Source: Nitrososphaerales archaeon
GTDB lineage: Archaea > Thermoproteota > Nitrososphaeria > Nitrososphaerales > Gagatemarchaeaceae
Direction: 5' to 3'
Assembly (NCBI GenBank): GCA_014874415.1
Contig: JACWAI010000011.1
Location: 1 to 45,069, forward strand
DNA length: 45,069 nucleotides
Both the position numbers and the translations under genes were made by a program. Shown piece by piece: positions 8,191 to 16,307 of the stretch. Position 1 is the stretch's first letter. Each line of letters opens with the position of its first letter. A model generated the notes under the pieces. That model worked only from the letters and a program-made list of their open reading frames with translations. It did not search any database and had not been told where the DNA came from.

Positions 8191-9621
8191 TTGTCGTACC
8201 GAATTTCGACGGCCCCCGAGCCCTCCCTCAGTCTCGGAACACAGCCGGCGCCCGAAAAGGAGAACTCGATATCCAGGCGCACCCATTGGAGTCGCAACGA
8301 TGAAGACGTTCAGAGATGGGCCAAGTTGTTCCGAAGCGGCATTACCATCGTCCACATAGCCGAACGGGATCATGTCGACCCGGGCACTGTCAGCCAACAG
8401 CTGCACGGGCTCGGGCTCACCATCACGCAGGGCCATCACATGGTAGAACAGCTACCTCTTAGGTACTCGCCACAGTTCATCGAGCTTATTGACAATGGAC
8501 CTGACGCTATTCTCAGGTTCGTTACGGACAGAGTGTGGGGGATATCCGCCACGGAACTAGGCAGACAGCAACTTCACGCATTCTATGAGTTCTTTCAACT
8601 TCACCACAAAGGAGTGGGCGTCAAGGAGATTGCCCGAAGGCTATCCTTGCATCGTTCAACCGTCGCTGAATGGAGAGAAGGGACGGACCAGCCGTATCTC
8701 ATCAGAGCCGTGACTGACACACTTCCCATTACGCTGAGGCCCGGATGGAAGCTACTCCCGTTGCATCTGTCATCGGGCGGCAATGAGCCCTCAGATTGGA
8801 TTCAGGTACCTTTGAAAATCAATTCGTTCAGTGATGTGGTCGACGTAATCCATCAACTCCACCCATTGGAGAGCACCTATGGGAGGGCGACGCAATTCGG
8901 TCTATCAAGAACTCAAATCGATGCGATGAGAATTGATCTGTTCGGGTATCTGTTGGGTATAATGGTGGGGGATTCGGGGAAACAGGGGGGACAGCAGTTC
9001 CGATATGCTTCAATGAACCTCGATCTCCAACTTACGAAGAAGAAACAGTCGAACGAGAAGCTAGGCGAATTCGTTATGCTGTGCGCAAATAGCGTTGGAA
9101 TCCTGATGGAGAGGAAGCTGGACAAGAAACCCACGGGAGCAACAGCCCTCAGCAAAGAGCCATCTGATGCGTTTCGATGGATTTCAGAACGGTCCCCTTT
9201 GCTTGCATGGATCTTCTCCGTGTGTCTCGGACTGTCGTGGGAGGAGACGACGACTACGCACCAAGTGCGCATGGATTGGATTTTCGACACTCCTTCATTG
9301 TTTCGAACAAGGTTCGTACAAGGGGTCGCGGATTCAGACGGGTGCGTCAAGAGCTACGAAGTCGAGATTGCGAGCGTCCCAAACTCACACTTCATGACTA
9401 AGCTGCTTCAGAGCTTAGGCATGACCACTGCGCATGTCGCCTTCGAAGGTGGAGAGCCTTTGAAGACCAGACTCGATGCGAGACAAGCATCGGCTCTGCC
9501 TATCTTCAATGAGTTCGTTAAGAGCTACCGTTATCAAAAGATGCTAAGTTATTCTAAGGACTGCTATCTACCTTCGCGCCTCAGTTTGCGCCTAGCCTCT
9601 AAAAATCAGAGCCTAAAATGA
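8191..9621 (+). CDS. Freestanding LAGLIDADG homing endonuclease with N-terminal helix-turn-helix modules
   Basis: A 476-residue protein that is not an intein: it lacks splicing blocks and has its own start and stop. The first half holds two helix-turn-helix-like segments: ITIVHIAERDHVDPGTVSQQ near residue 50, and GVKEIARRLSLHRSTVAEW near residue 150. The second half has the two LAGLIDADG motifs, LFGYLLGIMVGDSG (about residue 250) and FVQGVADSDGC (about residue 380), each with an acidic metal-binding residue, so it can fold as one double-motif nuclease. DNA here is visibly richer in A/T than the neighbouring genes, a sign of transfer. The only usable start is TTG at 8191, 10 bases after an in-frame TAA. 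It is convergent with EF-1A, 6 bases apart. The target site is unknown. Confidence 0.8.
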   Translation: MSYRISTAPEPSLSLGTQPAPEKENSISRRTHWSRNDEDVQRWAKLFRSGITIVHIAERDHVDPGTVSQQLHGLGLTITQGHHMVEQLPLRYSPQFIELIDNGPDAILRFVTDRVWGISATELGRQQLHAFYEFFQLHHKGVGVKEIARRLSLHRSTVAEWREGTDQPYLIRAVTDTLPITLRPGWKLLPLHLSSGGNEPSDWIQVPLKINSFSDVVDVIHQLHPLESTYGRATQFGLSRTQIDAMRIDLFGYLLGIMVGDSGKQGGQQFRYASMNLDLQLTKKKQSNEKLGEFVMLCANSVGILMERKLDKKPTGATALSKEPSDAFRWISERSPLLAWIFSVCLGLSWEETTTTHQVRMDWIFDTPSLFRTRFVQGVADSDGCVKSYEVEIASVPNSHFMTKLLQSLGMTTAHVAFEGGEPLKTRLDARQASALPIFNEFVKSYRYQKMLSYSKDCYLPSRLSLRLASKNQSLK

Positions 9622-9627
9622 GTATGG

Positions 9628-10956
9628 CTACGCTTTTGCGGCCACTTTCTTCTCGACTGAGCCCTTCTGGGTGATTTCCTGAATGATTCCGGCTGCAACG
9701 GTTGCCCCAGAATCACGCAAGGCAAACCTCCCCAATTCTGGGTACTCTTTGAATGTCTCGGCCACTATGGGCCTCAATGGCGTAATCTTGACGATTGCAG
9801 AGTCCCCCGTCTTCAAAGTCTTCGGTTTATCCTCGGTTGGTTGCCCAGTCCTCGGGTCTATCTTTGCTACCAATTCGGAGATTGTTGCTGCCGTTTGGCT
9901 CGTAGCGAGGTGCAATACTGGCGTATAGCCCGCAGCGATAGCCGTCGGGTGGAAGACCACTATGATCTGGGCCTTGAACTCCTTGGCGATTGTGGCCGGG
10001 GCGTTCGAAGGTCCAAGCACGGAGCCTCTCCGGAATTCACCCTTTGAGACGCCTCTCAGGTTGAACCCGATGTTGTCCCCTGCCATGGCTTCCTGCATCT
10101 GCGTGTGGTGCGTCTCGATGGATTTCACCTCGGCCGTCAGGCCTTCGGGCATGATTGACACCGACTCACCGACCTTGATCTTGCCTGTCTCGACCCTCCC
10201 CACCGGGACCGTACCGACGCCTGTGATGGTGTAGACGTCCTGTACCGGGAGCCTGAGCGGCTTGTCGATGGGCTTCGGCGGCTCCACGAACGAGTCCAGC
10301 GCCTGGAGCACGGTCGGCCCCTTGTACCAGGGCATGTTGGTCGAAGGCTTCACCAGGTTCTCCCCTGTCCAGCCGGATATGGGGATGAAGTTGATCTTCG
10401 ATGTGTTATAGCCAACGGTCTTCAGCAGCGTCTCGATGTCCTGCTTCTGCTCGTTGTACCTCTGCTCCGAGTACTTCACAGTCTGGTCGTCCATCTTGTT
10501 GATGCAGACGACAAGCTGGGTGACGCCTAGTGTCCTGAGGAGGAAAGCGTGTTCGCGAGCCTGGCCACCAGCCCCGAGGGCGACGTCTGCCTCTCCCTTC
10601 TTGGCGGAGACCACAAGGACGGCCGCATCCGCTTCGGAGGCGCCTGTGATCATGTTCTTGATGAAGTCGCGGTGTCCGGGCGCGTCGATCAGGGTGTAGA
10701 AGTACTTCGGCGTCTCGAACCTCTGGAACGCGAGGTCGATGGTGACTCCCCTCTCCCTCTCGTCCTTCAGCTGGTCGAGCACCCAGGCGTACTTGAAAGA
10801 GTCCCCTGCCCCAGTCTTCTCGGACTCTTTGGCAAACTCCTCGATCATCCTCTGGTCGACCACGCCGAGGTCGAACAGGAAGTGCCCCATGGACGTGCTC
10901 TTGCCGTGGTCCACGTGGCCTGTCACTATCAGATTCAGGTGAGGCTTATTCGCCAT
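9628..10956 (-). CDS. tuf: Translation elongation factor EF-1A (aEF1A)
   Basis: A 442-residue GTPase that brings aminoacyl-tRNA to the ribosome. The P-loop GHVDHGKS is at residues 13-20, the switch II DAPGHRDF near residue 92, and the guanine-specificity NKMD near residue 154. Domains 2 and 3 follow. The length and the long insertion after the P-loop are typical of archaeal/eukaryotic EF-1A rather than bacterial EF-Tu. The start ATG at 10956 is supported by a TATA box about 45 bases upstream. The gene is not in the rps12-rps7 operon as in many archaea; about 7 kb of mostly unrelated genes separates them. No intein is present. Confidence 0.97.
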   Translation of the reverse strand: MANKPHLNLIVTGHVDHGKSTSMGHFLFDLGVVDQRMIEEFAKESEKTGAGDSFKYAWVLDQLKDERERGVTIDLAFQRFETPKYFYTLIDAPGHRDFIKNMITGASEADAAVLVVSAKKGEADVALGAGGQAREHAFLLRTLGVTQLVVCINKMDDQTVKYSEQRYNEQKQDIETLLKTVGYNTSKINFIPISGWTGENLVKPSTNMPWYKGPTVLQALDSFVEPPKPIDKPLRLPVQDVYTITGVGTVPVGRVETGKIKVGESVSIMPEGLTAEVKSIETHHTQMQEAMAGDNIGFNLRGVSKGEFRRGSVLGPSNAPATIAKEFKAQIIVVFHPTAIAAGYTPVLHLATSQTAATISELVAKIDPRTGQPTEDKPKTLKTGDSAIVKITPLRPIVAETFKEYPELGRFALRDSGATVAAGIIQEITQKGSVEKKVAAKA

Positions 10957-10996
10957 ACTACGTCACTCGTTACAAGAAAAACTCCTTGTCCGAGCG

Positions 10997-11005
10997 TATT
11001 TAAGG
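10997..11005 (-). promoter_or_regulatory. TATA box of the EF-1A gene
   Basis: On the minus strand the sequence reads CCTTAAATACGC. It is nearly the same as the box in front of rpoH (TCTAAATACGCG), as expected for strong housekeeping promoters. Predicted transcription start is about 20 bases before the ATG. Confidence 0.6.
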
Positions 11006-11225
11006 CTAATGGCCTCACGGGCAAAACTGGCCGTCGGGAGTTGACGCATTCGCCCCCGATTGAGATCTGATACGGAAGTAAGGTCACAGGTGAATCAGAC
11101 GGAGGGCCCCCATGTATACGGGAACATGGAGAACTGAAGAGATTTGGAAAAGCGCTTGAGTTTCGGCTCCGGTCGGAGAAATCGTGGGTAGTGACTCGAG
11201 ATTGGAGCAGGGGGAGTAGCCGGGA

Positions 11226-11519
11226 TTGAGCCTCGGCCTGGACCTGGGAACTTTTGACGCGGTGATGATTATTGGCGTCTCGATTCCAGCGCTGATCATT
11301 GCCTTCTTCATCGGGAATCGGAAGCTCAGGACGCTTGCTTTTCTCCTTGCCGGGTTCCTGCTTCTGCACGGCCTCTACCATGCCACTGCGGTTCTCGGAT
11401 TCTACTATGGCAATGACGCACTGCAGTTCATTTCCATCGGCGTCGCCCAGCCGCTCAGCTATCTCGTCCTCCTGATCTTAGCATATGAGTTGCTGCGACT
11501 GGGGGAGGCGAGCAAATGA
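11226..11519 (+). CDS. Small three-helix membrane protein, first gene of a three-gene operon
   Basis: A 97-residue protein of unknown function with three predicted membrane segments (about residues 11-29, 36-55 and 66-89). A conserved-looking LLLHGLYHATAVLGFYYG stretch with two histidines lies between helices 2 and 3; the histidines could bind a metal or haem. TTG at 11226 is the apparent start. Its stop codon overlaps the ATG of the next gene by 4 bases, so the two are translationally coupled and probably work together in the membrane. Confidence 0.6.
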   Translation: MSLGLDLGTFDAVMIIGVSIPALIIAFFIGNRKLRTLAFLLAGFLLLHGLYHATAVLGFYYGNDALQFISIGVAQPLSYLVLLILAYELLRLGEASK

Positions 11520-11818
11520 GCGCATTCACCCTCGCGAACGATGTCGGGGACGTGCTGTCGCTCGTGCTCATCTTCGCGGCCCTGATGATACTCGCCACGG
11601 CAGCGTTGAGGACAAGGACCGTCCGGAGCTTTCAGACAGAGATGCTCGCCTTCGTCATAATCCTTTTCGCGGCAGAAATCCCCGAGATATTCAGCACACT
11701 GGGGCTGGTGAATCTCGCTCCGATACAGGACATAGGGGAGGAGCTGCATGCTGCATCGATGGTCATCCTCACGGCCTTCGTGGCCCTTCGCGTCTACGGA
11801 TTCATGAAGAAGAAGTGA
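11516..11818 (+). CDS. Small three-helix membrane protein, second gene of the operon
   Basis: A 100-residue protein with hydrophobic segments at about residues 12-31, 44-60 and 77-96 and a lysine-rich end (MKKK). Acidic residues in the middle (AAEIPEIFSTLG) sit between helices 2 and 3. It overlaps the preceding gene by 4 bases (ATGA) and is followed 4 bases later by a third gene, so it is part of one transcript. Size and topology resemble the upstream protein, which suggests a small paired membrane complex. No family is recognised. Confidence 0.65.
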   Translation: MSAFTLANDVGDVLSLVLIFAALMILATAALRTRTVRSFQTEMLAFVIILFAAEIPEIFSTLGLVNLAPIQDIGEELHAASMVILTAFVALRVYGFMKKK

Positions 11819-11822
11819 TAGG

Positions 11823-12125
11823 ATGCAGAGTGTGCCCAATAGGGACGAGCAGGTTGTGGAGTCGATAAGGGCGCAACTGAGGGCTAGTTTCGGGACGACT
11901 GCAGCCAGCGCCATGGAATTCTATGCGGACTCGCACATAGCTGTCGCCAACCCGCCAGAGTATACGAGGATGCTCCTGAACATATTCGGGAGTGGGACGG
12001 AGCACATCTTGGTCGCGATTATTGCGGGGCTGGCCAAGCAGTTTGGAGTCAAGGCCACCGAAAGCACGACCCTGGAAGATGTCATCCACTCACTGAAGCC
12101 GAAGCCACCCCGACCCCCGGCCTGA
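11823..12125 (+). CDS. Soluble hypothetical protein, third gene of the operon
   Basis: A 100-residue, mostly helical soluble protein with no membrane segment strong enough for insertion. The centre (YTRMLLNIFGSGTEHILVAI) looks like an amphipathic helix pair, and the C-terminus is proline-rich. It begins 4 bases after the stop of the second small membrane protein and is therefore probably cotranscribed with the two membrane genes, perhaps as a cytoplasmic partner. No family is recognised. Confidence 0.6.
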   Translation: MQSVPNRDEQVVESIRAQLRASFGTTAASAMEFYADSHIAVANPPEYTRMLLNIFGSGTEHILVAIIAGLAKQFGVKATESTTLEDVIHSLKPKPPRPPA

Positions 12126-12221
12126 CCCAGAGCGAAAGGAACTGGGGCCAGTCTGGAATCGGACAAAAGCGGGTGCGCGAGCAGGGTCGAGCTGTCCCGC
12201 TCTACGCCTTGTGCCTACAGT

Positions 12222-12431
12222 TTAGCTCGAGGACGAAAAGTAGCTCCACATGATTACGCCCACGAGCATCACCAACGACCCGGCGAAGCCCGTTATGAGG
12301 GCGCCGGCTGCGTCGGAGCTCAGGCCTATGTTCTCAAGGCCGCTGATCACCGGGCCCCTTACGAGCCAGGCGAAGAAGCCCAGGAAGTAACCCAGGAGCC
12401 AGAATCCGAGTAGGATGATTTTTCTTCCCAT
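12222..12431 (-). CDS. Small two-helix membrane protein
   Basis: A 69-residue protein starting with MGRK, followed by two hydrophobic helices (about residues 5-24 and 40-63) separated by a short loop (NIGLSSDAAG), and ending in a run of serines. The positive N-terminus suggests it faces the cytoplasm. It is transcribed against the three-gene operon. Its function is unknown. Confidence 0.55.
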   Translation of the reverse strand: MGRKIILLGFWLLGYFLGFFAWLVRGPVISGLENIGLSSDAAGALITGFAGSLVMLVGVIMWSYFSSSS

Positions 12432-12511
12432 GCTGTATCGATGGCCGATATCAAGGAAAAAGTTGGTAAATGCGGGGAAGATAGTATTCCTTTACGGCTT
12501 GGTTGAAATCT

Positions 12512-12685
12512 TTAGACGAGGACGCCGGCGAGAGACAGCAGGTATGTCGTGAAGACGCTGCTGCAGGCGCCCAAGATCACGAAAAGGACCCCTTCCCTCA
12601 GCAGCCTCCCCTCCTCCTTCACAAAGTCGTCTCTTATGCAGGCCCCGAGGAGCCCTCCGAAAATCGAACCAGGGTCTTGAGGCAA
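12512..12685 (-). CDS. Possible 57-residue membrane protein with TTG start
   Basis: This open frame fills most of the roughly 340-base gap between the neighbouring genes. From TTG at 12685 it would encode a short polar start (PQDPGSIFGG), a hydrophilic helix (RDDFVKEEGRLLREG) and a hydrophobic C-terminal helix (VLFVILGAC, then SSVFTTYLLSLAGVLV), ending TAA. The pattern of a charged helix followed by a membrane helix is protein-like. There is no ATG or GTG and no clear ribosome-binding site. The gene is plausible but unproven. Confidence 0.35.
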   Translation of the reverse strand: MPQDPGSIFGGLLGACIRDDFVKEEGRLLREGVLFVILGACSSVFTTYLLSLAGVLV

Positions 12686-12770
12686 TTCAGACTCGAGAAA
12701 AAACGGCCCCTGAGCCCTATTAACGATTGTGGAGACGGGGTCTGTGACCGTCGCTGAGCTAGAGTCTGGA

Positions 12771-13478
12771 CTATTTGCCCCTGGACAGCTGGATCAGGTC
12801 CCTGGCAAGCTCGTCGGGCTTCGTTATCATGGGCCAGTGGCCCGTCTCAATCACCTTGTATGGACCCTCGAGCTTTCCCCATTTGCCCGCAATGATCTCG
12901 TCAACCGGGTCGCCGCTCAGTGTGCAGAAGATGTATGCGCTCTTCACCTTCTCGATGTTCTTCGAGAGTGTTATCGGGTCCATGGCGTACTTCACGGGCC
13001 AGGGCGTCGCCTTGGACATCATCCATTTCCGGTTCGCACCCTTGACGTCCTTTCCGATGTTGTTGATGATCTTCTCCGTGAGCGGAATCCCGTTGGTTCC
13101 CGCCGGGGGTGGTCCGAACTCGTTGGCTGGGTTGAAGCCCCCCTGAGAAGTCGTCACCTTCTCGGGACGGAACGAGTCGAGGTAGATTACCTTCTTCACT
13201 TTGTCGTGAGCGCGGTCGGCGACCGCAGCCGCAACCTTCCCCGCGAAGCTATGCCCCACGAGCACGAAATCGTCGAGGTCGTTGTACTTTATGACGTTCA
13301 GCACGTCCTGGATGCCTGTCGCCATGCCCACTTCCTTCGAAGCTAGGTGGACCCTCTCGCCCATCCCCGTGAGAGTGACGGGGTAGGCCTCGTGCCCCTT
13401 CTCCTCAAGCGGGGGAACCACGTTCTTCCACGCCCATGCACCGAGCCAGGCGCCGGGGACCAGAACGAATTTCGTCAT
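12771..13478 (-). CDS. Alpha/beta hydrolase, plant-esterase-like
   Basis: A 235-residue alpha/beta hydrolase. FVLVPGAWLGAWAW forms the first strand and oxyanion region, the nucleophile elbow GHSFAG has Ser77, and the late histidine is in ETGHWPMI (near residue 215). The HG-type start replaced by PGAW and the GHSFAG elbow resemble small esterases of the EstC/plant methylesterase group. It should cleave an ester; the substrate is unknown. A strong TATA box about 29 bases before the ATG at 13478 points to a leaderless transcript. It is divergent from guaB. Confidence 0.85.
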   Translation of the reverse strand: MTKFVLVPGAWLGAWAWKNVVPPLEEKGHEAYPVTLTGMGERVHLASKEVGMATGIQDVLNVIKYNDLDDFVLVGHSFAGKVAAAVADRAHDKVKKVIYLDSFRPEKVTTSQGGFNPANEFGPPPAGTNGIPLTEKIINNIGKDVKGANRKWMMSKATPWPVKYAMDPITLSKNIEKVKSAYIFCTLSGDPVDEIIAGKWGKLEGPYKVIETGHWPMITKPDELARDLIQLSRGK

Positions 13479-13503
13479 CGCTCCTGGTTATCGCAAGAAG
13501 TTG

Positions 13504-13512
13504 CTATAAAAG
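13504..13512 (-). promoter_or_regulatory. TATA box of the alpha/beta hydrolase
   Basis: On the minus strand the sequence reads CTTTTATAG, centred about 29 bases before the ATG at 13478. Confidence 0.55.
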
Positions 13513-13605
13513 TCAGGCTGGAGCAAGTCCCTAAACGGGGAGGGAGGTCGGTGAAGGTGACCCCCACCGAATGAGGCTGGTCAACTAATCGCGACCGGGG
13601 CGAGC

Positions 13606-13615
13606 CTTGATATAC
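13606..13615 (+). promoter_or_regulatory. TATA box of the guaB-guaA-deaminase cluster
   Basis: CTTGATATAC lies about 40 bases before the TTG start of guaB. The next three genes are separated by gaps of only 3-17 bases, so this is probably the promoter of the whole purine cluster. Confidence 0.5.
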
Positions 13616-13649
13616 CCGAGAAGAATCCCGATATCGGCAAGGCCTCCCC

Positions 13650-14753
13650 TTGCCAGAAAACTTCGTTTCGAAACTGAGCTCCGCCCAGAACGTGTTCACC
13701 TTCCGTGACTTTATCCTCCTGCCGGGGAGGAGCGAGGTCGAGCCGAGCGGGATAGACATTTCGTCGAGGCTCACCAAGAGAATCAAGGTCAAGGTCCCCC
13801 TCGTGTCTTCTCCCATGGACACGGTGACGGAATGGAGGCTGGCCCTGGAGATGGCGAGGCTCGGGGGGGCAGGAGCGATACACCGCAACATCCCGATTGA
13901 CGTGCAGGTGGAGCAGGCGAAGAAGGTCAAGGCCGCCAAGGTCGATGTCGTCAGCACCGACGACAGAGGTAGGCCCCTCGTCGGCGCCTCGGTGTCCCCC
14001 CTCGACCGGGAGAGGTGCCTCGCCCTCGACAGGGTCGTCGACTTCCTGGTGGCGGACGTAGCCCACTTCCATACCTCGAAGGTGATGGACGCGGCCAGGA
14101 AGGTCATACCAGACATCAGCGCCGACTTCGTCGCGGGCAACGTCGGCTCGAGGAAGGCGGCTTTCGACATCGTGGACGAGCTGCCCCGGGTGGACGGCTT
14201 CAGGGCAGGCATTGGTTCGGGCTCCATCTGCATAACGTCGGAGGTCACAAGGGTCGGGGCGCCGACCCTCTTTGCGGTGGCTGAAGTTGCCAGCGCGCTC
14301 GAAGAGAGGGGGCTTGACATCCCGGTAATCGCGGATGGAGGGATAAGGGGGCCGGGGGACGCCGCTCTTGCGTTTGCTGCCGGAGCCTCCACGGCGATGC
14401 TGGGCTCGATGCTCGCCGGGACCGACGAGGCGCCGAGCAGAATCATAGTCAGGGGAGGGAAGAAGTTCAAGACGCACAGGGGGATGGCGAGCGCCGCGGC
14501 CCGCAAGGTGAGGTTCGCCATAGACAGGTACAGCGTCCCCGCCAAGGGGCTGGACGAAGGGGTCGAGGCCTACGTCCCCTACGCGGGGAAGGCCGAGGGC
14601 GTTGTGGCGATGATGGAGAACGGGCTGAGGGCAGCCTTCGGCTACGCAGGCGCCGGGACCGTCGCAGAGATGTGGAAGAAGGCCACCTTCGGCTCCATGA
14701 GCGCGGTAGGCGCGGGGGAGCTCGGCGCGCACTCCTTCGAGATCAAGAGGTAG
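13650..14753 (+). CDS. guaB: IMP dehydrogenase without CBS domains
   Basis: A 367-residue TIM-barrel enzyme that oxidises IMP to XMP with NAD, the first step toward GMP. VSSPMDTVTE is at about residues 52-61. The catalytic loop GIGSGSICITSEV holds the nucleophile Cys194, IADGGIRGPGD binds the phosphate, and a flap-like EGVEAYVPYAG segment favours IMP dehydrogenase over GMP reductase. The CBS pair normally inserted between strands 4 and 5 of the barrel (total about 480 residues) is absent. The start is TTG at 13650, with a TATA box upstream. guaA begins 3 bases after the stop, confirming the pathway. Confidence 0.9.
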   Translation: MPENFVSKLSSAQNVFTFRDFILLPGRSEVEPSGIDISSRLTKRIKVKVPLVSSPMDTVTEWRLALEMARLGGAGAIHRNIPIDVQVEQAKKVKAAKVDVVSTDDRGRPLVGASVSPLDRERCLALDRVVDFLVADVAHFHTSKVMDAARKVIPDISADFVAGNVGSRKAAFDIVDELPRVDGFRAGIGSGSICITSEVTRVGAPTLFAVAEVASALEERGLDIPVIADGGIRGPGDAALAFAAGASTAMLGSMLAGTDEAPSRIIVRGGKKFKTHRGMASAAARKVRFAIDRYSVPAKGLDEGVEAYVPYAGKAEGVVAMMENGLRAAFGYAGAGTVAEMWKKATFGSMSAVGAGELGAHSFEIKR

Positions 14754-14756
14754 AGC

Positions 14757-16301
14757 ATGGACCAGGCCCTTGCAGGGGGGATCGCGGTCCTCGACTTCGG
14801 CGGACAGTATGCGCACCTCATCTGCAGGAGGATAAGGGCGCTCGGCGTCTACTCGGCCCTGCTCCCGCACGACACGCCCCTGGGCGAACTCAAGAGGATG
14901 GAGGTGGCTGGAGTCGTGCTCTCCGGAGGCCCGGCCAGCGTCTACACCGAGGGGGCGCCGAAGGCCGACCCCCACATCTTCGAGGGGACGCTCCCGATGC
15001 TCGGGATATGCTACGGATACCAGTTGATGGTGAAGGCCCACGGGGGGGAGGTGGTGCGTGCGGACCGGAGGGAGTACGGTAGGGCGAGCGTCAAGGTTGT
15101 GGACGGGGGAGGGCTCCTCGACGGGCTGGGCGTGGACAGGCTCGCCTGCTGGATGAGCCATTCCGACTCCCCTGCACGGATACCCCCGAGCATGCACGTG
15201 CTCGCTTCGAGCGAGAGTTCCCCCTACGCCGCGGTCAAGCTGGCGGGTTCTCCACAGTTCGGGGTCCAGTTCCACCCCGAGGTCTCACACACTGAAAAGG
15301 GGCAGGAGGTGCTCTCGAACTTCGTGCTGGGAGTATGCAGGGCGCAGAAGAACTGGAGCATGCAGAGCTTCCTGCGCCAGTCCGTCGAGTCGCTTTCGAA
15401 GCTCGATGGGAGGGTCCTTTGCGCCGTCTCCGGAGGGGTCGACTCGTCCGTCACAGCGGCCCTCCTGAGCAGGGCGGTGGGGGACAGGCTCCGCAGCGTG
15501 TTCATAGACACGGGGCTCCTCAGGGAAGGCGAAGGAGAGCAGGTGAGGAGGTTCCTCGGACAGGAGTTGGGGGTCAACGTCGCCATCGTGGACGCGACGG
15601 ACCGGTTCTTGGAGGGACTGGAAGGGGTGCGCGACCCTGAGGAGAAGAGGAAGGTCGTGGGGAAGACGTTTGCTGACGTTTTCGAGGAGTTTGCAAAGGA
15701 CGAAGGCCCGTTCGCCTACCTAGCCCAGGGGACGCTCTACCCGGACGTCATCGAGAGCGGGAGGTCTACGGGACCGGCGTCGGTGATCAAGACGCACCAC
15801 AACGTCGGGGGCTTGCCGGCAGGCCTTTCGATGAAGGTCGTCGAACCGCTCCGCGAGCTGTACAAGGACGAGGTCAGGGAGCTCGGGACCCTGATGGGGC
15901 TGCCGAGCACCGTCGTGGAGAAGCACCCGTTCCCGGGCCCGGGGCTGGCCGTGAGGGTTGTCGGAGAGGTGACGAGGGAGAAGCTGAGGATATGCAGGGA
16001 GTCAAGCCGCATAGTCGAGCGGATCCTTGGTGAGGAGGGGCTCTACGGAAAAGTCTGGCAGGCGTTCGCCTACGTCGGGGACGACAAGGTCACGGGAGTC
16101 CTCGGGGACGAGCGCAAGCTCGGCTACCAGGTCACGGTCAAGGTGGTGGAATCTGTCGACGCGATGACGGCAGACTGGAGCAGGTTGGACCCGAGGGTGC
16201 TGGAGCGGATATCCAACGCCATCACGAACGAGGTTTCAGAGGTGGTGGCCGTCGCCTACTCCATCTCCTCCAAGCCGCCCGCGACCATCGAGCCGCAGTG
16301 A
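14757..16301 (+). CDS. guaA: GMP synthase, glutamine-hydrolysing, fused form
   Basis: A 514-residue enzyme that aminates XMP to GMP using glutamine and ATP. The class I glutamine amidotransferase domain (about residues 9-190) has the nucleophile Cys85 in MLGICYGYQ and the partner His and Glu in FHPEVSH (about residue 174). The ATP pyrophosphatase domain has the AVSGGVDSS P-loop near residue 222. The C-terminal dimerisation part contains HPFPGPGLAVRVVGEVT and ends KPPATIEPQ-like. Many archaea split this enzyme into two subunits; here it is one chain. It starts 3 bases after guaB and ends 6 bases before the deaminase gene. Confidence 0.95.
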   Translation: MDQALAGGIAVLDFGGQYAHLICRRIRALGVYSALLPHDTPLGELKRMEVAGVVLSGGPASVYTEGAPKADPHIFEGTLPMLGICYGYQLMVKAHGGEVVRADRREYGRASVKVVDGGGLLDGLGVDRLACWMSHSDSPARIPPSMHVLASSESSPYAAVKLAGSPQFGVQFHPEVSHTEKGQEVLSNFVLGVCRAQKNWSMQSFLRQSVESLSKLDGRVLCAVSGGVDSSVTAALLSRAVGDRLRSVFIDTGLLREGEGEQVRRFLGQELGVNVAIVDATDRFLEGLEGVRDPEEKRKVVGKTFADVFEEFAKDEGPFAYLAQGTLYPDVIESGRSTGPASVIKTHHNVGGLPAGLSMKVVEPLRELYKDEVRELGTLMGLPSTVVEKHPFPGPGLAVRVVGEVTREKLRICRESSRIVERILGEEGLYGKVWQAFAYVGDDKVTGVLGDERKLGYQVTVKVVESVDAMTADWSRLDPRVLERISNAITNEVSEVVAVAYSISSKPPATIEPQ

Positions 16302-16307
16302 GCCCCG

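Noticed and set aside
13650-14753. GMP reductase as the identity of the CBS-less barrel
   Set aside because: The flap segment EGVEAYVPYAG and the adjacency to guaA favour IMP dehydrogenase.
13581-15275. Open frame of 564 codons on the minus strand opposite guaB and guaA
   Set aside because: Both plus-strand genes have complete catalytic motifs; the antisense frame has no protein-like pattern.
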